From Jiella mangrovi (lineage in GTDB: Bacteria > Pseudomonadota > Alphaproteobacteria > Rhizobiales > Rhizobiaceae), in NCBI RefSeq assembly GCF_017815135.1, contig NZ_JAGJCF010000011.1, forward strand, positions 1 through 64,000: 64,000 bases of DNA, written 5' to 3'. A model generated the notes under the pieces. The model was not told where the DNA came from. It ran no database searches and was given only the letters and a program-made list of their open reading frames with translations. Shown here piece after piece: positions 52,236 to 62,136 of this stretch. Within the stretch, counting starts at the first letter, position 1; each line of letters starts with the position of its first letter. The translations under genes and the position numbers were made by a program.

Positions 52236-52760
52236 TTGACGGAACTTTCGATACCCGACGGGCGAGAGCGGACCGGACGCGGGCGCGCGCACCGGCTCTG
52301 CCTTTTCGTCGCAAGCGTCGTTGCCGCCGCATCCTTCGCCGTCACGCTGCTTGCCACGCTTGGCGGCGTGGCCGCGCGCTATCTCGGCATCAGCGGGATG
52401 GAGTGGACGTTCGAACTTGCCGGGATCGCCTTTCTCTGGACGACATTCGTCGGCGTCATCGTCGCCGAAATGAAGGGCGAGAACGTCGCTTTCACAGCCA
52501 TGTCAGACCGCCTGCGCGGCCGGGCCCGGCAGGGTCTCGTCCTGTTTCTCGGCGTGGCCACCCTCTGGTTTGCACTCGAGCTCTTCCAGAGCGCTCTTGC
52601 CTTCCTGGAGCGCAGCGGCGGAGCGCCGACACCCGTCCTTCGCCTGCCCCGCGCCGTCTCGATCATTCCGCTCATGGGCGCCGCCGCAGCAACCGCTGCG
52701 ATCGCCGTTGCCTCGATCGTCAGAACCCTTCGGCACCACTCGGACGGCGAGGCCAAATGA
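52236..52760 (+). CDS. TRAP transporter small permease (DctQ type)
   Basis: A 174-residue inner-membrane protein with four hydrophobic segments (starting LCLFVASVVAAASFAVTLLA), with the family's GGVAARYLGISGMEWTFELA and AFLWTTFVGVIVAEMKGENV. It joins the large permease to form the sodium-driven importer. The start is a TTG at 52236 with AAGGA nine bases upstream. Confidence 0.9.
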   Translation: MTELSIPDGRERTGRGRAHRLCLFVASVVAAASFAVTLLATLGGVAARYLGISGMEWTFELAGIAFLWTTFVGVIVAEMKGENVAFTAMSDRLRGRARQGLVLFLGVATLWFALELFQSALAFLERSGGAPTPVLRLPRAVSIIPLMGAAAATAAIAVASIVRTLRHHSDGEAK

Positions 52761-54043
52761 CGACGCTCTATCTCTTCGGCGCATTCGCCATCGGCCTCGT
52801 CGCCGGATTGCCGATCCTTTGGACCATGGGTTTTGCCACCATCGTGGCGTTGACGCTCGGCGATCTTTCGATGCCCACCGCCTGGCTCGCACAGCAGGCC
52901 ATACGGGGCGCGGATTCGCTCTATCTCGCGGCCATCCCGCTGTTCCTGTTCAGTGGCGAACTGATGAACCGGGGCGGCCTCACCCATCGCCTGGTGTCGC
53001 TGGCCGAATTCGTCTTCGGCCGCTTCACCGGGGGTCTCAGTCTCGTCAACGTCGCGACGGCCTTCGTCTATGGCGGCATCAGCGGATCGGCCACGGCCGA
53101 TACCAGCGCCGTCGCCAAGCTGATGATTCCTGCCATGGAAAGCCGAGGGTATCCCCGATCCTTCGCAGCGGCCCTCACCGCGGCTTCGGGAACGCTCGGC
53201 ATCATCGTGCCGCCGAGCGTCGTCTTCATCCTCTACGGCGTTCTCACCAACACCTCGATCGGCGGCCTGTTCGTCGCCGGCATCATTCCCGGCATCCTGG
53301 TCGCCGGCCTGTTCATGCTGACCGCCTACATCGTGTCGAAAAAGCGCGGTTACGTCGGCACCGCGCCGCAGCAGAGCATGGCGCAGTTCCTGCGCGACCT
53401 GGCTTTCGGCCTGCCGGCGCTGGCGATGCCGGTGTTCATTCTCGGCGCCATCCTGTCCGGCTTTGCGACCGCGACCGAGGCGGCGGCGCTGTCGGTGGTC
53501 TACGCGCTCATCGTCGGCATGTTCGTCTACCGCGAACTGACGCTCAAGGACATCTGGCCAGCCGTGGTCGATACGGTCGCGGGTACCGGTGCGGTGATGA
53601 TGATCGTCGCGCTGGCGACGCCCTTCGCCTGGATCCTGACGATCGAACAGGTTCCCACCATGGCGGCCCACGCGGTCACAGCACTGGGGGCCGGGCCGAC
53701 GGGCACGGTCATGCTGGTTCTCATCATCCTCCTCTTCGTGGGAACCTGGCTCGACCTCAGCCCCGCGATGATCATTCTCGCTCCCATCCTGACGCCCATT
53801 TTGCTGACCGCGGGTCTTGGGCCCTATCAGGCCGGCGTTCTCGCCACGGTCGCCCTCGGCATCGGCCTCTACACGCCCCCGGTCGGCACCAACATCTTCG
53901 TCGTCTGCAATGTCGGACGCGTGCCGATCGGCGCCGTGTCGCGCGAACTCGTGCCGTTCTGGGCGGCGAGCGCCGCCGTGATCCTTCTTCTGGCCTTCGT
54001 TCCGTCCCTGACCGAATGGCTGCCATCCCTGCTTGGAAATTGA
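52757..54043 (+). CDS. TRAP transporter large permease (DctM type)
   Basis: A 428-residue membrane protein with about 11-12 spans. The family motifs GGISGSATADTSAV, IIVPPSVVFILYG and GLYTPPVGTNIFVVCNV line the transport path. The ATG at 52757 overlaps the small-permease stop (ATGA). The next gene begins 3 bases after its stop. Confidence 0.94.
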   Translation: MTTLYLFGAFAIGLVAGLPILWTMGFATIVALTLGDLSMPTAWLAQQAIRGADSLYLAAIPLFLFSGELMNRGGLTHRLVSLAEFVFGRFTGGLSLVNVATAFVYGGISGSATADTSAVAKLMIPAMESRGYPRSFAAALTAASGTLGIIVPPSVVFILYGVLTNTSIGGLFVAGIIPGILVAGLFMLTAYIVSKKRGYVGTAPQQSMAQFLRDLAFGLPALAMPVFILGAILSGFATATEAAALSVVYALIVGMFVYRELTLKDIWPAVVDTVAGTGAVMMIVALATPFAWILTIEQVPTMAAHAVTALGAGPTGTVMLVLIILLFVGTWLDLSPAMIILAPILTPILLTAGLGPYQAGVLATVALGIGLYTPPVGTNIFVVCNVGRVPIGAVSRELVPFWAASAAVILLLAFVPSLTEWLPSLLGN

Positions 54044-54046
54044 ATC

Positions 54047-55276
54047 ATGCAACATCTCGTCGGCGGCATCTCGAGTGCCGGTCGCGCCGTCCCGATGGTC
54101 GACGGCGAAGTCTTTCTGGTGGAACGCGCCTCCGGTCCCTATCTCTTCGACCTGTCCGGACGGCGCTATATCGATACCGCTCTCGGTTTCGGTGCGACCA
54201 TGCTCGGCCATGCCCATCAAGGCGTGAACGAGGCGGTCGCGCGGGCCCTGAACCAGGGCTCCATGCCGGCCTTCGCGCATCCGGGCGAGGAAGCTGCGGC
54301 GGCCCGTCTGACGGGCTTTTGCGGTCCACTCGATCAGGCGATCTTCACCAATACCGGTTCTGAAGCGGTCCATATGGCCTGCCGCATCGCCCGGGCGGTG
54401 ACCGGACGGCCCACGATCGCCAAAATGGGCGCCGGCTTCGACGGCTGGTACGACAGCATGGCCGTCGGCAATGCCGGCTCGGCCGAAGCGCTGATCAGCG
54501 GCAACAGCCGGGCCGAACGCCACGGCACGACGCTGGTGCGCTTCAACGACATCGAGGATCTGGAGCGCCTCTTCGCCGAGCGCAGCGACATCGCCGCCAT
54601 CATCGCCGAGCCCCTGCTCGCCAATGCCGGCTGCATCGAAGCCCGCAACGACTACCTGCATCAGGCGCAGGCGCTGGCTCGCCGGCATGGCGCGTTGTTC
54701 ATCGCCGACGAGGTGTTGATGGGCTTTCGCCAGGTCGCCGGGCTCGCGTCCCAGCATGCCGGCCTCGATCCGGACCTCGCCACCGTCGGCAAGGCGATCG
54801 GCAACGGCTTCTGCGTTGCCGCCGTGCTCGGCCGTGCCGAGATGATGAAAGCCGCGACCGACGGACGGGCCGTTCGGGCCGGCACCTACAGCGGCAACCC
54901 GGTTGCCACCGCCGCCGTCCTCGCCACCCTCGACGCTCTGGAGAATGCCGACTATGCCGCGCTGGAGGCCCGCGGCAATCGCCTGCGCAACGCGCTGGTG
55001 GAGAATCTGCTGGCCGCCGGCGAGATGTCCGCGACATCCGGCCTCGGCATGGTGTTCACCCTGTGGTTCGCCGCCGAGGCGCCGGTCTCATACAGCCAGG
55101 CGTCCGAGATGGTCCGTCCGGAGCTGACACTCGCCTTCCATGCGGCAATGCGGCGATCGGGCATCATGACGATGCCCCAGAGTTTCGGCCGGTTCTACCT
55201 GTCCTTCGCCCATGACGACGCCGTCGTCGCCGATATGATCGAGCGCGCGGCGACCGCCATCCGCGACATGGTCTGA
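54047..55276 (+). CDS. Class III aminotransferase (glutamate-1-semialdehyde aminomutase-like)
   Basis: A 409-residue PLP enzyme of fold type I. FTNTGSEAVHMACRIAR binds the cofactor phosphate, Asp221 in LFIADEVLMGFR contacts the pyridine nitrogen and Lys249 in ATVGKAIGNG forms the aldimine. The layout resembles GSA aminomutase and beta/omega-amino-acid aminotransferases. Its position three bases after the TRAP genes suggests it transaminates the imported compound, so the substrate may carry both a carboxylate and an amine. Confidence 0.9.
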   Translation: MQHLVGGISSAGRAVPMVDGEVFLVERASGPYLFDLSGRRYIDTALGFGATMLGHAHQGVNEAVARALNQGSMPAFAHPGEEAAAARLTGFCGPLDQAIFTNTGSEAVHMACRIARAVTGRPTIAKMGAGFDGWYDSMAVGNAGSAEALISGNSRAERHGTTLVRFNDIEDLERLFAERSDIAAIIAEPLLANAGCIEARNDYLHQAQALARRHGALFIADEVLMGFRQVAGLASQHAGLDPDLATVGKAIGNGFCVAAVLGRAEMMKAATDGRAVRAGTYSGNPVATAAVLATLDALENADYAALEARGNRLRNALVENLLAAGEMSATSGLGMVFTLWFAAEAPVSYSQASEMVRPELTLAFHAAMRRSGIMTMPQSFGRFYLSFAHDDAVVADMIERAATAIRDMV

Positions 55277-55280
55277 GACT

Positions 55281-56141
55281 TCAGTCCGGGCGATCGGGGC
55301 TGAACTCCGATCGCAGGAAACTGGCAAGACGGCGTGCCGCCAGTCCGATGCTCGGCGCGCTGATCAGCGCCAGTTCCAGTTCCGGAAGCGCGGGCAACCC
55401 GTCGCCTTCGCCAAGTTCGCGGTGCTCGAAGGTCAGCGCCGACAGCGGCAAGGCCGTCACCGCAAAGCCCATCATCACGGCGGACTGGATCGACTGAAGG
55501 TGGGAGGACGTCCAGACGATCCGCCAGTCGCGGTTGGCCGCGCTGAGCGCTTTGAGGATATGCGGCCGCGCCCGGCAATGATCGGGAAACAACGCGAGTG
55601 GAAGGATCGGCTCGGTCTCCGGGCGCGCCTGCCGGGCCGCGCACCAGATCTGGCGCTCGCGCTTCAGAAGACTTCCCTGTCCGTCGTCGGATTGCCGGGT
55701 CACGATCGCCAGATCGAGGTCGCCGGTGGCGACCAGCGGCTCGAGATGATGGGAGAACTCGCAGACGACCTCGACGTGGATTTCCGGATGGCGCGCCCGA
55801 AAGTTTTCCATCACCAGCGCTCCGAACAGGCCTAGATAGTCGTCCGGCATGCCGAGACGGACGCGACCGGCCGTCACATCGCCGCCGAGAGCCGACAGGG
55901 CCTCCTCCTCCAGCGCCAGCAAGCGGCGCGCAAAGTCCGTCAGGATCTCGCCCGCCGGCGTCAGGCTGACGGTCCGGTTCGTGCGGTTCAGCAGACGCTT
56001 TCCGATCCTGTCTTCCAGACGCGCGATGGCAGAGGAGACAGCGGCCTGGGATTTGGAAACCCGGTCGGCAGCCTGTGTGAAGCTTCCCGTATCGATGATG
56101 GCGACGAGGGTCGCGAGTGTTTCAGTATCGAGGTGACGCAT
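55281..56141 (-). CDS. LysR-family transcriptional regulator
   Basis: A 286-residue regulator: residues 1-60 carry the LysR helix-turn-helix (LATLVAIIDTGSFTQAADRV, KSQAAVSSAIARLEDRIGKR), followed by a periplasmic-binding-like effector domain (RVRLGMPDDYLGLFGALVME). It is convergent with the aminotransferase gene, with only four bases between stops, so it is not divergent from the genes it might regulate. It could act on the TRAP operon or on an unlinked target. Confidence 0.92.
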   Translation of the reverse strand: MRHLDTETLATLVAIIDTGSFTQAADRVSKSQAAVSSAIARLEDRIGKRLLNRTNRTVSLTPAGEILTDFARRLLALEEEALSALGGDVTAGRVRLGMPDDYLGLFGALVMENFRARHPEIHVEVVCEFSHHLEPLVATGDLDLAIVTRQSDDGQGSLLKRERQIWCAARQARPETEPILPLALFPDHCRARPHILKALSAANRDWRIVWTSSHLQSIQSAVMMGFAVTALPLSALTFEHRELGEGDGLPALPELELALISAPSIGLAARRLASFLRSEFSPDRPD

Positions 56142-56333
56142 CCTGATGCCTGACTTTCATTCGCAGAACTCGCCTTCGGGCTAAAAGACGCAAAACCTTT
56201 TCATGCAGCCGAAAGCGGCCGCTGCCTGATCAGCTACGATCGATCTTCACTCGAAGATGTCGACCGGCTGCCGGGTTTCCGTCGTCAAACCATTCGTCGC
56301 AGATAGTCTGCGTCGTATCGATGAAAGATAACC

Positions 56334-57293
56334 TCAAAGGTTCTTCAAAACATTGACAGGACGTCCTTCGCGCCAGGCCGCGATCGTCTCGATCGTACTC
56401 TCGTAGAACTCCCGCAATCCACCTTCGGTGACATAGCCGAGATGCGGCGTCAGGATGACGTTCGGCGCGCTGCGGAGCGGGTGGTCGGCTGGCAGCGGCT
56501 CGGTGTCGTAGACATCGAGCGCGGCGCGGATGCGATCCTGCCGCAGGGCCTCCAGCAGCGCCGCTTCGTCGATCAGGGGGCCGCGGGACGTGTTGACGAG
56601 GAGCGCGCCGGGCTTCATCGCCGCCAGCTCCGGCGCCCCCACGATCCGCCGTGTCGTCTGCGACAGGACGAGGTGAAGGCTGACAACATCCGCAGTCTCG
56701 AAGAGCTCGGTCTTCGCGGCCCGCCGCACGCCCGCCACCTCAGCCCGCTCGTCGGTCAGGTTTGGGCTCCAGGCGATCACCTTCATGTCGAAAGCGCCGG
56801 CGATCTTCGCCATGCGCTGGCCGGTCCGGCCAAGCCCCAACAGACCCAGCGTCTTGCCGTTCAGGCTGGTTCCGACGGTTTCCTGCCAGCCGCCTTCGCG
56901 CATCGCCAAGTGCTCCTGCGGGATCGAGCGCATCGCCGACAGGATGAGGCCGAAGGCAAGCTCGGGCGTCGCGATGCCGCCCTCGCCCGGCGCCGTGTGG
57001 CAGACTGTCACGCCGTGACTGGTCGCAGCACCGAGATCGACGGAACCAGCCGACCGTCCGGTGACGACGACCAGCTTCAGCCGGTCGAGGCCGGCGATCA
57101 GATCCGCCGGCAGAGCCATCCGCTCGCGCATCAGGCACAGGACGTCGAAGCCGGCGAGCTGTGCAAGCGCGGCCTCGCTGTCGGCGAGATGATCGCGAAA
57201 GACCGTCACCTCGCAGTCCGGTCCAAGCTGCGACCAGTCGGCGAGCGAGAGGGCGACGCCCTGATAATCGTCGAGAACGGCAATCTTCGTCAT
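56334..57293 (-). CDS. D-isomer-specific 2-hydroxyacid dehydrogenase family protein
   Basis: A 319-residue NAD-dependent dehydrogenase: KIAVLDDYQGVALSLADWSQ at the start, Rossmann motif GLLGLGRTGQRMAKI, and the catalytic set Arg in NTSRGPLIDE, Glu in VYDTEPLP and His in TPHLGY. The ATG at 57293 has GAGG upstream, while the frame extending to 57434 is low-complexity. It is divergent from the LysR gene at 57456, sharing a 162-base control region, which makes it a likely LysR target. Confidence 0.92.
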   Translation of the reverse strand: MTKIAVLDDYQGVALSLADWSQLGPDCEVTVFRDHLADSEAALAQLAGFDVLCLMRERMALPADLIAGLDRLKLVVVTGRSAGSVDLGAATSHGVTVCHTAPGEGGIATPELAFGLILSAMRSIPQEHLAMREGGWQETVGTSLNGKTLGLLGLGRTGQRMAKIAGAFDMKVIAWSPNLTDERAEVAGVRRAAKTELFETADVVSLHLVLSQTTRRIVGAPELAAMKPGALLVNTSRGPLIDEAALLEALRQDRIRAALDVYDTEPLPADHPLRSAPNVILTPHLGYVTEGGLREFYESTIETIAAWREGRPVNVLKNL

Positions 57294-57415
57294 GGGATGG
57301 AGCCTCGTGCGGTCGTCAATTCGGCTTGTGGATCGGAGAGAGTCGCGAAACAACGGCCCTCGGCCTATAGGCTGTGGCTCGCGCCCTCGCCTGCAAGTGC
57401 CGACCGCCGCGCCAT

Positions 57416-57430
57416 CGCCGATCGTCGGCG
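57416..57430. promoter_or_regulatory. Inverted repeat in divergent LysR control region
   Basis: CGCCGA and TCGGCG flank TCG, 25 bases before the LysR-gene ATG. A second, 10-bp palindrome, GCCTATAGGC, lies at 57363-57372. Either could be a LysR-type site between the divergent genes. Only symmetry and position support this. Confidence 0.35.
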
Positions 57431-57455
57431 CCATTTGAAATGGGGATCAGAGAGC

Positions 57456-58379
57456 ATGGCCGCAGAATGGCAACCCGAACTGCGGACGCTGCGCTATTTC
57501 GTTTGCGTCGCCGAGGAAAAGAGCCTGACCAAGGCGGCGACGCGGCTTCACATCGCCCAGCCGGCTTTGTCGCGGCAGATCCGCGGGCTGGAACTCGACC
57601 TAGGGCTCGATCTTTTCCTGCGGACCTCGCGGGGGGTCGAGCTGACGGAGGCCGGAGGGATCCTGCTGCGCCGGGCCTATGTCATCCTCAACCAGATCCA
57701 GCAAACACACCACGACGTCACCGCCCATGCCACCAGCCCCCGCGGCGTCGTCACCATCGGCATGCCGCCGACGCCGGGTGAATTCATCGGTCCGCCCCTG
57801 CTGGCTCGAATGAAGGAACGCTTTCCCGAGATCGAGCTGCGCTTCCTGGAAGGTTTCAGCGGCGAGCTCGAGCGTCGCATCAACAACAACGAGATCTCCC
57901 TCGCGGTCATGCACGACCCGGCGCCGCGCGAAAACATCAAGGTGACTCCGATGCTGGTGGAGCCGCTTTGCGTCGTCGGACCGCCAGGATCGCTGACGCA
58001 GGCCGCCTATGATTTCGCCGACGCCGTACGGCTTCCGCTGATCCTGCCCAGCCGCCCGAATTTCCTGCGGATTCTGATCGACGATCAGGCCCAGCGCTTC
58101 GGCCTCGCCATCAACGACGTCCAGCGTTCCGACGGGGTCTGGCATCTCAAGTCGCTCGTCCGCTTCGGCCATGGCTACACGATCCTGACCTATGGTGCGG
58201 TCCTGTCCGAGGTGCAGCAGGGGACGCTTGAGGCGGCCCCGATTCGTAACCCGCAGATCGACTGGACGCTTTGCGTCGCCATGCGCACCGACCAGGGTCA
58301 GAAGCAGGCGCTGACAGTCGTCGAGGAAGAAGTCCGCGACATCGTCGCCGGGCTCGTGGAGCGCGGCATTTGGCGCTAA
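57456..58379 (+). CDS. LysR-family transcriptional regulator
   Basis: A 307-residue LysR regulator of the CbbR/NAC-like branch: LRTLRYFVCVAEEKSLTKAA, RLHIAQPALSRQIRGLELDL as helix-turn-helix and GVVTIGMPPTPGEFIGPPLL opening the effector domain. It is divergent from the 2-hydroxyacid dehydrogenase gene and lies 124 bases upstream of the co-directional TRAP operon, so it probably controls one or both. The ATG at 57456 is chosen because the long upstream frame is antisense to the dehydrogenase. Confidence 0.92.
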   Translation: MAAEWQPELRTLRYFVCVAEEKSLTKAATRLHIAQPALSRQIRGLELDLGLDLFLRTSRGVELTEAGGILLRRAYVILNQIQQTHHDVTAHATSPRGVVTIGMPPTPGEFIGPPLLARMKERFPEIELRFLEGFSGELERRINNNEISLAVMHDPAPRENIKVTPMLVEPLCVVGPPGSLTQAAYDFADAVRLPLILPSRPNFLRILIDDQAQRFGLAINDVQRSDGVWHLKSLVRFGHGYTILTYGAVLSEVQQGTLEAAPIRNPQIDWTLCVAMRTDQGQKQALTVVEEEVRDIVAGLVERGIWR

Positions 58380-58503
58380 GTCATGCCTGAAAGGTATGGC
58401 CCTCATGCTGATATGGTATTTGAAACATGACACAAGGTCGGAGCACAGTGCCCGTCGAGATCAGAACCGGGTGGAGGCCCGGCATTCCAGGGAGGAAAAC
58501 ATC

Positions 58504-59523
58504 GTGATCCGCTCATATCTGAAAACCGTTCGTGCCAGCCTTTTGGGGATAGCGCTGACGCTGCCTGTCGCCGCCCATGCGACCACCTACAAGTGGATCA
58601 CGTTCAAGCCGCAAGGTGCGGGCGACGCCCAGGCGATCTCCACGCAGTGGTTCGTCGATGAGTTCAAGAAGCGGACGGGCGGCAAGGACGACATTCAGGT
58701 CTTCTGGGGCGGCAGCGTCGCCAAGACCGGCGAGATTCCCGACTCGCTGGCTGCCGGTGTCGGCGACTTCGGCGATATCATCACCCCGTATTTTCCTGAC
58801 AAGTTCCCCCTGAACAACGCCGTCGGCTTTTTCATTCCGCAGCCCAATTCGACGCTGAAGATCGCCGAATTGATGGAGGAGTGGCATAAGAAATACCCCC
58901 AGTTCGACGCCGAACTCGCCAGATACAATCTCAAGGCCATCGGCTACAGGCCGCTGGAAGACTACGGCCTGCTCTGCACCAAACCGGTCAAGTCGGTGTC
59001 CGACCTGAAGGGTCTTCGTATTCGCAGTTACGGCTTCGCCTATCCGGCTTTGATCGAAGCGCTCGGTGCGACGCCGGTCTCGATCAACACGGCCGAAGCC
59101 TACGAGGCGCTGGAGCGCAGCATCATCGACTGCACCCCCATCGGACCGGCCCTCGCCCGCGGCTGGAAATATGACGAGGTCGCCAAGTATTACATTGAGA
59201 TGCCGCTCGGCGCGTCGTTCGGCCATCTCATCGCGATGAATCTCGACAGCTATAACGGCCTCGACGACGCCACGAAGGCGGTGGTCGACAAGCTTGGCGA
59301 AGACTACGCAGTCGAATATTCCAAGCTTCTGGACGAGGACACGGCCAAGGTTCTGGAAATGTGGAAGGGCGAACTCGGCGTTACCGTCATGCCCTTCCCG
59401 CGCGACGAGCTGGCCAAGGTTGTCGAGGACCCTAGGGTTCAGGCCGTACGCAAGCAGTGGATCGACCGTGCGACGGCCGAGGGCGTGCCTGCCGAAGAGA
59501 TCGTCGACGAACTGAAGTTCTGA
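58504..59523 (+). CDS. TRAP transporter solute-binding protein (DctP type, TAXI-unlike)
   Basis: A 339-residue periplasmic protein. The start is a GTG at 58504 with GGGAGG nine bases upstream; the signal peptide ends near residue 26 (VAAHA-T). SVSDLKGLRIRSYGFAYPAL includes Arg174 at the carboxylate-clamp position, and TAEAYEALERSIIDCTPIGP matches the family's cleft segment. It differs clearly from the other DctP in this window, so the two TRAP systems serve different acids. It is the first gene of the catabolic run to 64000. Confidence 0.93.
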   Translation: MIRSYLKTVRASLLGIALTLPVAAHATTYKWITFKPQGAGDAQAISTQWFVDEFKKRTGGKDDIQVFWGGSVAKTGEIPDSLAAGVGDFGDIITPYFPDKFPLNNAVGFFIPQPNSTLKIAELMEEWHKKYPQFDAELARYNLKAIGYRPLEDYGLLCTKPVKSVSDLKGLRIRSYGFAYPALIEALGATPVSINTAEAYEALERSIIDCTPIGPALARGWKYDEVAKYYIEMPLGASFGHLIAMNLDSYNGLDDATKAVVDKLGEDYAVEYSKLLDEDTAKVLEMWKGELGVTVMPFPRDELAKVVEDPRVQAVRKQWIDRATAEGVPAEEIVDELKF

Positions 59524-59614
59524 TCCGGCCATAAAGAGCGGCCGCGCCAAGGTCTGCCGGTCGCTCACCCTTCCCACTTTCCCAATCTCTTGCCTCGAAA
59601 GAGAGGTCCTGGTC

Positions 59615-60148
59615 ATGTCCGCACTGCAACGCGTGCGCACGGGATTTGGCGCGCTGCTTTATGGCTGCGGCCTCGTCGCCGGCATCATCACCTTCCTCGT
59701 CATGTGTCTGGTGGTTGCGAACGCCTTGTCGCGTTTCATCCTCAACGCGCCGATCGCCGGCACGCTGGAAATCACCGAGTCGGCCTTGCCGTTGTTGATC
59801 TTTCTGTCCCTGGCTCTCACGCAATACGAGGGCGGACACATTCACGTGGTGCTTGTCACCCAGCATTTCGGCAAGCGCAGCCAGAACGTTGCGACCTTCC
59901 TCGCCATGGTACTCGGCGCGATCTTCTTTGCCTGGTGCGCCTATGCTGCCTTCGGCTTTGCCATGAAATCCTTCGCGATGAACGAACAGGAATGGGGCTC
60001 GATCCGGTTTCCGATCTGGCCGGTCAAGTTCGTCATTCTCTTCGGCCTGGCGCTGCTCGCCATCCAGTTCGCCCTCGACGCGCTCGCCGTCGCCTTCGGG
60101 CTGGAACTCGCCGACACGGATCTCGAAGCGGTGGAGCTTGACCGATGA
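59615..60148 (+). CDS. TRAP transporter small permease (DctQ type)
   Basis: A 177-residue membrane protein with four spans (for example GLVAGIITFLVMCLVVANAL), the motif SRFILNAPIAGTLEITESAL and a C-terminal acidic tail. GAGAGG lies upstream of the ATG. It works with the DctM-like protein that follows after an ATGA overlap. Confidence 0.92.
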   Translation: MSALQRVRTGFGALLYGCGLVAGIITFLVMCLVVANALSRFILNAPIAGTLEITESALPLLIFLSLALTQYEGGHIHVVLVTQHFGKRSQNVATFLAMVLGAIFFAWCAYAAFGFAMKSFAMNEQEWGSIRFPIWPVKFVILFGLALLAIQFALDALAVAFGLELADTDLEAVELDR

Positions 60149-61455
60149 GCGGCATTACGATCGGGCTCGTGGGGGTCGCCTGCCTGTTCGCGACGATCCT
60201 GCTCGGCGTCAACGTCATGGTCGCCCTCGGCTTCGTCGGCGCGGTCGGCCTTGCGGCGCTCGTCGGATTTCACGCTGCGACCGCCATGCTCTCGACGGTG
60301 TTTTTCGACACCACCCACTCCTTCCACTTCAGCGTGATCCCGCTGTTTCTGCTGATGGGCTTTTTCGCGATGCGCGCCGGCCTCGGCGAGGATCTGTTCG
60401 AGGCGACGACCAAGTGGCTGGGCAATCTGAAGGGCGGCCTTGCGATCTCGACGACGATCGGCGCCGCCGCATTTGGTGCCGCTTCCGGCTCCAGCGTCGG
60501 CACGGCGACTGTGTTCACCAAGCTGGCCCTGCCGCAGATGCTCGATCGCGGCTACGACAAGTCGCTCGCCTCCGCCTCGATCGCAATCGCCGGCACGCTG
60601 GCGGTGATGATCCCGCCGAGTTCGCTCGTCGTCGTCTACGGCATCCTGACCGATTCCTCGATCGGCGGCCTGCTCGTCGCCGGCGTCATACCGGGCTTGA
60701 TCTTCGCCGTTCTACTTTGCGTGGCCACTTATCTGACGGTGTTGCGCCGGCCCGAGCTCGCCCCGGTCACCCCCGTCTCCGCGACCTTTCGCGAGAAAAT
60801 CGTCTCGTTGCGCCTTGCCGGCCCCCTCGTCCTCGTCATCATCTGCATCGTCAGCGGTCTTTACTACGGCGTCTTCACGCCCACCGAGGCCGGTGCGATC
60901 GGCGCCGCCTTCACCTTTGTCCTGGCGATTCTGCGCCAGCGCGGCTTGAAGGGCGTCGAACTCAAGGCGACGTTGCTCGACACCATTCGCACCTCCGCGA
61001 TGATCTTCGGCATCATCATCGCGGCCCTCGTCTTTTCCAAGTTCCTCGCTCTCAGCGGCCTAGCCAACGCCATAGGCGGTTACCTGACCACCCTCGACGT
61101 CAATCGCTGGATCGTCGTCCTCCTGATCGCGCTCATCTATCTGGCGCTCGGCATGATGATGGATGCTCCGGCGCTGCTGGCCATCACCCTGCCGATCACC
61201 CATCCAGTGATGATGAAGCTCGGCTTCGATCCGATCTGGTTCGGCGTGTTCGTCGTGCTGCTCGTGGAGATCGGAGCCGTGACCCCGCCGGTCGGGATCA
61301 ACTGCTTCGTCGTCCAGGCCTCATCGGGCGGTCGCGTCAAGCTCGAGGACGTCTTCAAAGGCCTGATTCCCTATGTCCTTGCCGGCTTCGTCATGCTGAT
61401 CGTGCTCTGCGTGTTCCCGCAGCTGGCGCTGTTCCTGCCTCAATCGATGAAGTGA
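60145..61455 (+). CDS. TRAP transporter large permease (DctM type)
   Basis: A 436-residue membrane protein with about 12 spans. FGAASGSSVGTATVFTKLAL, MIPPSSLVVVYGILTDSSIG and VTPPVGINCFVVQASSG are the conserved transport-path motifs. The ATG overlaps the small-permease stop. The GST-like gene begins two bases after its stop. Confidence 0.94.
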   Translation: MSGITIGLVGVACLFATILLGVNVMVALGFVGAVGLAALVGFHAATAMLSTVFFDTTHSFHFSVIPLFLLMGFFAMRAGLGEDLFEATTKWLGNLKGGLAISTTIGAAAFGAASGSSVGTATVFTKLALPQMLDRGYDKSLASASIAIAGTLAVMIPPSSLVVVYGILTDSSIGGLLVAGVIPGLIFAVLLCVATYLTVLRRPELAPVTPVSATFREKIVSLRLAGPLVLVIICIVSGLYYGVFTPTEAGAIGAAFTFVLAILRQRGLKGVELKATLLDTIRTSAMIFGIIIAALVFSKFLALSGLANAIGGYLTTLDVNRWIVVLLIALIYLALGMMMDAPALLAITLPITHPVMMKLGFDPIWFGVFVVLLVEIGAVTPPVGINCFVVQASSGGRVKLEDVFKGLIPYVLAGFVMLIVLCVFPQLALFLPQSMK

Positions 61456-61457
61456 CG

Positions 61458-62132
61458 ATGCAAGCCCCCCTCTCCTCGCCCCAGTCACCAACGAGCCAGG
61501 AAATCGCCGCGGCAGCGTCCGGACGGATGATCATGCGCACCACGCTGACATCGCCATTCGGCCGCAAGGCCCGGATCGCCGCCGACGTTCTCGAGCTTTC
61601 CGGCCGGATCGACATTGTCCCGGCCGACACCCGCGACGAGAGCGACGATCTGCGCGAGATGAATCCGCTCGGCAAGATGCCCTGCCTCGTCCTTACCGAC
61701 GGCACGACGCTCTACGACAGCCGGGTCATACTCGACTATTTCGACGCCTTGTCCGGCGGCGGCCGCCTCTTGCCGCCCGGCGGCCTTCCCAGGCATGTCG
61801 CAATGACCCGCGCAACGCTGGCCGACGGGATCGCCGATGCGGCGCTTCTGATGGTCTATGAGGGACGTTTTCGCGAGCCCCATCAAGCCTCCGACGTCTG
61901 GATGTCGCACCAGCGCGGCAAGATTTCGCGAGGGCTCGCCGCCTTCGCGGCCGACCTGCCGAACCCTGAGGTCACGGATGTCGTGTCGATCTCGCTGGCC
62001 TGTGCCCTCGGCTATCTCGACTGGCGGCAGCCCTACGACTGGCGAGAACCATTCCCGCGGATCGCCGCCTGGCTCGAGGCCTTCGCTGCCGCCGAGCCCG
62101 CTTTTGCCGCCACCCAACGCCCCGGAGCCTGA
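61458..62132 (+). CDS. Glutathione S-transferase family protein
   Basis: A 224-residue GST-like protein. The thioredoxin-fold domain starts MIMRTTLTSPFGRKARIAAD, with Ser at the position that activates glutathione in many bacterial GSTs, and continues NPLGKMPCLVLTDGTTLYDS, the cis-Pro and DS glutathione site. The helical domain ends AFAATQRP. The first 22 residues before MIMRT are atypical, so an ATG at 61527 is possible. In this catabolic run it may be an isomerase or ether-cleaving enzyme acting on an aromatic product, which is inference. Confidence 0.87.
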   Translation: MQAPLSSPQSPTSQEIAAAASGRMIMRTTLTSPFGRKARIAADVLELSGRIDIVPADTRDESDDLREMNPLGKMPCLVLTDGTTLYDSRVILDYFDALSGGGRLLPPGGLPRHVAMTRATLADGIADAALLMVYEGRFREPHQASDVWMSHQRGKISRGLAAFAADLPNPEVTDVVSISLACALGYLDWRQPYDWREPFPRIAAWLEAFAAAEPAFAATQRPGA

Positions 62133-62136
62133 CGCC

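Noticed and set aside
52379-54757. 792-residue minus-strand open frame
   Set aside because: It is antisense to the TRAP permease and aminotransferase genes, which have clear family motifs; the frame itself reads as repetitive charged residues.
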